Below, piece after piece: positions 58,010 through 64,000 of a stretch of DNA of 64,000 nucleotides; positions within the stretch are counted from its first letter, which is position 1, and every line of letters begins with the position of its first letter. The DNA lies in the NCBI GenBank assembly GCA_902702965.1, contig CACRXP010000030.1, forward strand, positions 1,773,769 through 1,837,768, given 5' to 3'. This DNA comes from Spirometra erinaceieuropaei. Its lineage: Eukaryota; Platyhelminthes; Cestoda; Diphyllobothriidea; Diphyllobothriidae. A model generated the notes under the pieces. That model was not told the origin of the DNA, made no database searches, and was given only the letters and a program-made list of their open reading frames with translations. The translations under genes and the position numbers were made by a program.

Positions 58010-58194
58010 TATGTAATAAAAGCGAAGATGAGAGCCTCCGGACATGAATTAAAAGAATAGGTAATCTTGGGAGCCGTAATTTAATTTCCCCGATGCTTCA
58101 TTAGCAGACAAGCCTCCATCGTCGGATGTAAAAATTGTACCATTACGCCCAGTATGCATAGTGTGTGACGGCAATGTTTACACAACGTCACTTC

Positions 58195-58300
58195 TGCGGG
58201 TTTATCTTAACAGTGTACGCTGAAGAGTGGCCGTGATGGGGAATCTTTATTCGACTTTGGCTCTCATCGTACAGGGGTCGTTTCTGTAGTGGCGGAGGGG
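58195..58300 (-). other. Tail of PLE-7 with a decayed hammerhead-like hairpin
   Basis: Minus strand at 58285-58240 reads CCTGTACGA, GAGAGCC, AAAGTC and GAATAAAG. It shares the loop CTGTACGA with the motif at 42775 and the GAATAAAG tail with the ribozymes at 10637. The CTGANGA box is lost. Confidence 0.35.
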
Positions 58301-58571
58301 AAAGGAGGGTGACTGCTGTCAGTGTGCGTGTCTCTCTTGGAGAGGAGGTGGCGTTTGGACGTTGGTGGTCATTAACCGTATCCTCGATGATCTCAGCTGC
58401 CGCCCTGAGTTGCTTGCATGGCTTGCGTCTGTTCGACTGCCGGGACAGCGGTTGATGCAACAGTACTGATGCCTTCGTCGAGCTCGGATAGTGATATGGG
58501 TACGTGGGTGTTCGTCGTAGGTTCGTGCGTGTTTGGACTCCTGTCTGACTTTACTTCGCGCTTGCTAGTTC

Positions 58572-58865
58572 ATTGGTTGTGCTGCGTCCGAAAGACGACA
58601 CAAAGCTCGACTGAGGTAATCTCCGTATGCCAGTCCTCGCGGTCATTTTCTCGATCCAGAATTTCGACATTTTGGAAGGCGAATGCGTTTCCAGAGCCTG
58701 AGCAGTGTTCCGCTACAAGAGACAATGATTCCCTTTCCTCCACTCTCGCATGCGTTTGTTTAACAAGGGTCTGTACTCGTTTGCCCGTCTCACCGGCGTA
58801 TTTAACTTAGCAGGAGCTACAACGGACCCGATGGATGACGTTTGTCGTTTCGCCTAATGGCAGGG
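58572..58865 (-). mobile_element. Penelope-like element fragment PLE-7, GIY-YIG domain
   Basis: Minus strand: NVIHRVRCSSC, a stop (58809-58807), then VKYAGETGKRVQTLVKQTH, then ESLSLVAEHCSGSGNAF and DREDWHTEI. The CSSC then KYAGETGKR arrangement is the zinc-binding and GIY-YIG start of PLE endonucleases, in a third sequence class. It ends at a TGA near 58572. Confidence 0.82.
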
Positions 58866-59195
58866 GGCCCTACGTCTCAGGACTAGATGTCAAATGGACA
58901 GCGGCGCGCGATAGAGGCGGAATAGGCTTGGTAGTCATCAGGTGGATTCTAGATGGAATACATAGGAAATCCTGCTTGGGTAGTCAGCCTACTGAATCAG
59001 ATTTGGTGGATTCCAGACGTTGAAGTAGGTTTGGCGGGTAACTTGACCCAACCGTGACTAAACTCACTAAAACCTCCCCTTGCTGTTGAGGAATCAAGTT
59101 CCACAAAGTTTTTTCACAGTTGGGTCAAAATAAATCATTCGAAATCTGCCAAAACACCTATTTAGGCATTGCAAACATACTCGGTAGTAATTGGC

Positions 59196-59350
59196 AGGAC
59201 GAAAAACCTGTGGGGCAATGGATAGGGCGCTCGACTTCTAACCAATAGGTCGCGAGTTCGGGCCAGGGATTGCATAACTCAGGGTCGGATATAACTCGCC
59301 GCTGATAGCCGATAAGCCCGAAATGACAATTCCAAACCCCTTTCGTTCGT
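59196..59350 (+). mobile_element. tRNA-derived SINE
   Basis: GTGGGGCAATGGATAGGGCG, CTCGACTTCTAACCAATAGG and CGCGAGTTCGGGCC form a tRNA-Arg-like head; the body shows GATAAGCCCGAAATGACAAT and ends near TGTTATTCTGTC. More diverged from the 54590 type. Confidence 0.75.
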
Positions 59351-59387
59351 CTGCAGTGTTATTCTGTCTACATGTTTATGCACATAC

Positions 59388-60142
59388 GCATACAAGTGAT
59401 TCAGAATCCGTCTTTATAGAAGATCGGGTGAAAACACTGAAAATCACGAAGTACTCAGCAATATTTCGAGGCCTATCTGAAACTCAACGTAATCCAAAAC
59501 AAACGAGAAGTGTAAATTAATTTAACGGAAGAAAAGTTCTCTCTATAAACACAAAATAGTATGTTTACGATCAGGCCTGTTAGCTCTATTTAAATTTATT
59601 AGGCGCCGACCGGTTTGTTCCTACGACGTCCCTATCGGTGAAATCAAGCAAAATGAAGCTTTTCTTGTTGAACCCCATCTCATTTACACCAAAGAAATAA
59701 AATTCGAAACAAAACACTTGAAAACTCTTTTGGAATCTACACTCGGAATGTAGGCAGTTGACAAACCGTCACATATGAAATCACTCTACTTATTAAACGA
59801 TACTTAGATGTAAACTTCACTAAAACACTGTTATTAGACGTTATTTTACATCTGCTTTCATATTTACTACGTTTTTGGTGTGAGAATACATTTTATATAT
59901 CTAAAAACGGACTTTCCTTAATTAGAGCCATTTCTGACGTTTTTGGGATATTGCGCTTTTCAAAATAAATCGGCATTTCTAAACAACGCAACACTGCCTT
60001 TAATATTTCTTTAATGTTTTTAATTCTTTTAAACTTGCACTTAATTAACATAGAAATCGGACTCATGAAATGGTATCGGTTTGCGAGTGATTGGCAATCA
60101 TTCGTAAATTTCGATACATTTCATGAGTTAGGTCACTAACTG
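59388..60142. mobile_element. FB3-b, one-ended copy of the repeat at 19871-20600
   Basis: Collinear with 19871-20600 (AATTTAACGGAAGAAAA, GACGTTTTTGGGATATTGC). Right end TTTCATGAGTTAGGTCACTA then ACTG before TA 60143-60144. No left terminal repeat was found; a SINE adjoins instead. Confidence 0.65.
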
Positions 60143-60228
60143 TACAGCACTTTCATCCTCGTGATTGAATTTACAAGTGTTCTGTCTTATAAACTCTAAT
60201 CTCGGTAGGTTTTCTACGTGCTTTTTAG

Positions 60229-60326
60229 GGGATCGGCAATTTCTCAGTCATTGAGTTTTATTTTGGCCTCACTGTTGTGCATTGCCTACCTCTACTTCTC
60301 CAAGTCCTTCGCCACCACCTGGGGAG
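60229..60326 (+). CDS. MATE transporter copy 2, TM6 exon
   Basis: The acceptor is gctttttag. After the completed Arg codon the exon reads GSAISQSLSFILASLL and ends with FATTWG plus one base before gtgaga. This matches GSAxANxxSQ and the ATWGGWS motif that closes the N-lobe of MATEs. A long pyrimidine microsatellite begins about 40 bp inside the following intron. Confidence 0.92.
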
Positions 60327-60368
60327 GTGAGAAGTTTTCTTACATCCCACATCCTTTTCAAAACTCCA

Positions 60369-60410
60369 TCCTCCTCCTCCTCCTCCTCCTCCTCCTCCTC
60401 CTCCTCCTCC
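60369..60410 (+). repeat. Microsatellite (CTC)n, 14 units
   Basis: Uninterrupted TCC/CTC repeat, about 40 bp downstream of the TM6 exon donor. Confidence 0.97.
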
Positions 60411-61535
60411 TTTAACTGCCAATACCTAAACAAATTCCCACTCGCTCTTCGAGATCGTAGAATTAACTTACGGGCAGTTGCAAGCGATCTACTTCCTCTA
60501 AGTACTAATGGCGGTTCAGATAGTATTTACGCTATCGGACAACAACAACAACCCAAGTCCGCAAACTGTAAACATGACGGTTGTGATTGGTTTCAGGTCC
60601 CCAAGTCACAGTTGACACGGGATTACTTCTGTAGGCTACCACAACTATTGCGGCCTTCGGCGGCACCCCGTAGCAGGTGATTTTGCCTAGTTATAAGTCT
60701 TGCCCATATGGACCGACTTTGGGCCATAGCACTATGGACGTGTTAGTGTGACCTTGACGCCACCCATCAGCGACCAGTTAAATAGCCAATCAAATTCACG
60801 ATCCTTTATGGGTGCAAATCACCCTCAAAACACGTGCAAGAAAATACCCGCGAATGGACCTCAATACTGCGGGCCTCCATTTCACCAAAACATGCTCAGG
60901 TTACGCATGAGAAATAGCCTCCTTGTTAGCATAAAGCTTCGGTGACTTGGCCACAGTAGCTGAGCTGACGCGGACGAGCCCTAGTTCGGAGAGGAAGCTG
61001 TGAGACACCAATAGGAGGACTTATTTCTGCACGAAAGACCAAACATGTCTCCACAAAGAGTGCCCGGCAGGTACGCCAAACAGGATGCGAGTATGTGGGC
61101 AAACCACCTGTCGCGGTTGAATAACCGCGCGTTGTGGGAACGCTGTGCATGTACAGTCGAGCTAGCCTTCAAACATTTGTATGTAACTTGACAACAGATA
61201 TCTGAGGCAAACACCTGAGGCGGGATTGTGAGCTACTGAAGTTCCGTCTGATCTGATTTTGAGCAGCGGCGTCATAAGTTCCCTGGATGCGTAGGCTGTC
61301 CCCCTTCCCCGACGTATTCGTCGGTTATTTGATTCCGAAATCCACCCTTATTCTTTCTCAAGTCAAAGTCGAACAGGCCAAACCGTCAGATGACTTGCAC
61401 CATACGTCTTTGTCGAGGGCACAGTCTTGCACACCCAATGCAAGATTCGCTCACTAGTTTAAAACGCCTGGTGTTAAGCTAAAAGAAGTTAAATGTTACT
61501 TAACGTTATTAATCTTCAACCACTCCCAAATTTCA
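60411..61535. other. Intron sequence, nothing recognised
   Basis: A Ser-rich frame over the microsatellite and a minus-strand frame at 61214-60926 are not recognisable products. Confidence 0.4.
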
Positions 61536-61593
61536 TACTGCCATTTTGTAATTACAATGAGAAGAGGTTTTCACCGGGAGGGGTTTATTGGAG

Positions 61594-61638
61594 GTCCAAC
61601 GTTTCGCGTAGTTGATTCGTCTACCCCTCTTCAGAGAC
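61594..61638 (-). ncRNA. Hammerhead ribozyme, second class
   Basis: Minus strand: GTCT, CTGAAGA (61634-61628), stem II around loop ACGAATCAA with one mismatch, GAAAC (61605-61601), GTT (61600-61598), GGAC. Core residues fit CUGANGA, GAAA and NUH. Stem I has four pairs; stem III is AC with GT. Confidence 0.75.
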
Positions 61639-61854
61639 TGGAACGTCCTACGTACAGCTCCCCTCATATGGCGCACTTTGTTCAATGCGTGACCCGCAAT
61701 GCCGCCTGTGTGGCTGCATCCAACGCGCATGTCGCCGTGAACTAAATCGTCCCCCCCGGCCGCGGAGATGACCGACGGCCCGATTGTCCCGCGCCGTAAT
61801 TGTCCCCCGCTAAGAAGGTTCATATATAAAGCGAGCTGTGCGCAGGACATTCCA

Positions 61855-61899
61855 GTCTCTGAAGCTGGGTAGACGAATCAACTACTCGAAACGTCGGAC
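61855..61899 (+). ncRNA. Hammerhead ribozyme, second class, core mutated
   Basis: GTCT, CTGAAGC (61859-61865; the last core A is C), stem II GGGTAG with CTACTC around ACGAATCAA, GAAAC (61888-61892), GTC (61893-61895), GGAC. Probably inactive because of the core change. Confidence 0.72.
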
Positions 61900-61935
61900 C
61901 CCCAATAAACCTCACCCGGTGAACGCCTCTTCTCC

Positions 61936-63487
61936 TTTTAATAGGCCACCTGGGAATCGCATTACCACTACTAACAATGACTTGCCTATTAGGAACTCAC
62001 TTAGTCGTGCATTGTTCATCCACTTTTAATCGTTGCCTATTTGAGTGCATTTGTTTCCTGTATATAAACCTTTGATTTGGACAAATCTTGATTAGTTTTG
62101 AATATTTACCCTTCTCCTTCCCTGACATTTGCGACAGAATCACCTCTAATATGCAAAAGGGGGTTAGCAGGTGAAACGTACCAGATTCAACGAAGATAAT
62201 TCTTAAAGTAGATAAAAAAAGTAAAAACCATATTAACGCAATTTAAGTGTCCTGATCTATCAGATAATCACAAAACATAAACCTATACAACTTGAAAACA
62301 AACGATAAGGTCTCACGCAATAACACAGCGGAAATGCTGCGTGCCTGCTGCATAAAGGAGAACTGGTCCAGAAGGTCCATAGACAATTACTATTTGTTAA
62401 GATACTTATGATCGTGGCTCTAAACCTAAGTAGGTCGGCCTCAGATATCTCAGTTACATAGAAGTCATTGCTATGTCATAGCTATTAGACCCTTGAGTGC
62501 ATTATTTAGGTAGCCATCACTATCCAGCTGCCTGTCTACGATAAGCAGAACGCTTATTCAGGCCACGATGACTGGAATGACGTGTAAACGAACCATGCAC
62601 AAGCCTAACAGTCCCTGTTTCGTCCGATTAGATTCCCCTGGTAGGGGGTGGGGGGCTTTACAACTGGAAATGAGGAATGCAAGCTGCCTAAACAAAATCC
62701 ATGGCCACAGGTTAGACTACGGAGCAGCTAGTACTGTCTTGGCACATGCCTGCCTATGCGTGTAATGCAACGGAGGATAATTTTTAAATTACATCAGGCT
62801 ATTTAAACAAAATATGTAGCAAATTTTGTAAAAATGCGTTGCAGTAGGGGCGTTTAAATATTTTGAGCTTACCATGTTTTCTTGGCCATTTGAACTTTTT
62901 ATAATTTGTGACCAAGGTGGTTTACTGTAGGTCAGTGTACATTCCGTGTGTGAATTTATTTAAATGTAGACTCGACACGTAACCGGCCACACATGCATCC
63001 ACATAACCAACTGTCGAACTTATACATTCATAGATGTTCTGCCAGATTTGGAATAATTCATATTGACTCAACTGGGAAAAACTCGGTGCTTCTTAGCTCA
63101 TGTGGCTGAACTAAAGCCTACCCTTGGCTGTCGTGAGCTTGAATACCACCAAGGCGCCGGGAGTCCCACATTTGGGCCAGCATGAACTTATATATGTGTA
63201 AAATACTTGCATTGAGTGAGTGAACGTCAGCGTTTACCTTGTTTACTCATAATTGACTGTCTGATTTTCGCATGCAGTTATGCAAACAATCTCCCTCCCA
63301 ATTTTCCACTTATTGGTGCTTTTTCTTTGACAACATGCAACCAATAGGGAGTTCAAAGGCATTCGCCTATCTTTTCCCTAATAACACTGAAGGAACCGTT
63401 TTAAGCCTATATTTATACGCCAGAAATTACTTTTGGCTCATCATTGCAATTTTCGATTTGCGTTGATCTGGGCTTTTTTATTTCCAG
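61936..63487. other. Intron sequence, nothing recognised
   Basis: A/T-rich in parts; no shared repeat or exon before the TM7 acceptor at 63486-63487. Confidence 0.45.
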
Positions 63488-63601
63488 GCTACAGAAGGGA
63501 GATGTGGCAGGACTGGAAACTGTGGTTTAGGCTTGCCATCGCAGGACTTTTCATGCTGGCCATGAAGTGGTGGATATTCTGTGCAGGAACAATCCTTAGT
63601 G
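63488..63601 (+). CDS. MATE transporter copy 2, TM7 exon; gene continues past the window
   Basis: The exon lies between atttccag and G|gtaata. It completes the TWGG motif and reads REMWQDWKLWFRLAIAG and then MKWWIFCAGTILSG. The family pattern is LRLAxPSMxMxxxEWWxxExxxxLSG. Position, length and flanking residues agree, but Lys and Cys stand where human MATE1 has Glu273 and Glu278, as I recall that sequence. The exon ends in phase 1, so coding should continue to the right of the window. Confidence 0.93.
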
Positions 63602-63786
63602 GTAATAATTTTGCAAACTAAGCGTGCCACCTAACACTAAAAATAACCACGTAGGCATGTCTTCCGCAGTTATGACTTTTCTAATTTACAGAAAGCCCTA
63701 TGTAAACAAAAAATGGGTAGTTTGTAGTAATCACAGTCCGACAACGGCTCAGTGGCCACTTTGTTGATTTAGAGGTCTTGATCGAA

Positions 63787-64000
63787 CAGTAGGTGGGCTG
63801 ACTCATAAAATGTCAACAGAAATTCCGAAATGCGTTTTTTGTGAACAGATTAATCAAGTAGGGTTATAAAAACTAGTCATCGCAAGGCGTAAATCCATAA
63901 TAATTCATTTAACACAGGAGTTCTGCTTTCGAACGAAAGTCTTTCCGGTTGCATGTAAAAAATATACTCTGTAAAAATGACTACTCAAGTAGCATGCATT
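63787..64000. mobile_element. Foldback element FB1-h, left arm, cut by window end
   Basis: Starts CAGTAGGTGGGCTGACTCAT and follows the FB1 left arm up to CTACTCAAGTAGCATGCATT at the last base. Confidence 0.85.

Larger units (their letters stand above)
61545..61935. mobile_element. Inverted hammerhead element, second class
   Basis: Arms 61556-61660 and 61835-61935 are inverted copies (GAGAAGAGG...CACCGGGAGGGGTTTATTGG and its inverse), with about 170 bp between. Each holds a hammerhead motif whose sequence differs from the class at 10637 and 47173. Confidence 0.78.

Noticed and set aside
60218..60680. Leu- or Ser-rich open frames near the microsatellite
   Set aside because: They are produced by the (CTC)n repeat and by reading past the MATE donor at 60327.
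1..64000. CRISPR arrays, operons, prophage, ribosome binding sites
   Set aside because: The direct and inverted repeats here are transposon arms and tandem duplications; spliced exons show the sequence is eukaryotic.

Overview
The window is eukaryotic. Conserved coding blocks are short, lie between GT/AG splice sites and are separated by kilobases of repeat-rich DNA; there is no bacterial-style gene packing. The mix of mobile elements suggests a flatworm, plausibly a tapeworm with a large repeat-rich genome: Penelope-like elements (PLEs) with GIY-YIG endonuclease domains and hammerhead ribozymes, a non-LTR retrotransposon tail of a type I recall from flatworms, a Merlin-type transposase relic, and tRNA-Arg-like SINEs. 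That assignment is an inference from recall; no search was run.

Only one gene family is firmly recognisable: MATE (SLC47-type) multidrug and toxin extrusion transporters, in two tandem copies on the + strand. Copy 1 enters from the left edge and contributes five 3' exons (3009-3078, 6096-6228, 14772-14866, 15509-15560, 18113-18333 with the stop codon). Copy 2 begins within the window and runs off the right edge. It has seven exons (41506-41676, 44006-44054, 55554-55596, 55638-55682, 56220-56317, 60229-60326, 63488-63601), with one expected exon between 44054 and 55554 not found. All joined exon phases agree. Between the copies (18334-41505) I see only mobile-element relics and unassigned DNA. 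Copy 2 has Lys and Cys where human MATE1 has the essential TM7 glutamates.

Mobile elements dominate. (1) Two related families of long foldback elements (about 0.83-1.2 kb, inverted along their whole length, TA target duplications, ends CAGTAGG or CAGTGCG) occur at about 15 sites. (2) Seven PLE fragments on both strands retain the GIY-YIG endonuclease. (3) At least four loci carry hammerhead ribozyme motifs of three sequence classes, several as inverted pairs, one with a clear 8-bp target duplication (47096-47410). (4) A roughly 460-bp GC-rich retroelement, here called R1, has 12-13 bp target duplications and occurs seven times, twice with foldback elements nested inside. (5) There are also tRNA-derived SINEs, possible solo LTRs, a LINE tail, a Merlin relic, an 822-bp tandem repeat with telomere-like tracts, and two degenerate interstitial telomeric blocks.

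A 67-base assembly gap lies at 13619-13685. The system most worth following is the group of hammerhead ribozymes whose stem III is a loopless palindrome (ACGT or AACACGTGTT). They are found in elements with different sequences and often as inverted pairs, a geometry that suggests ribozyme dimers.
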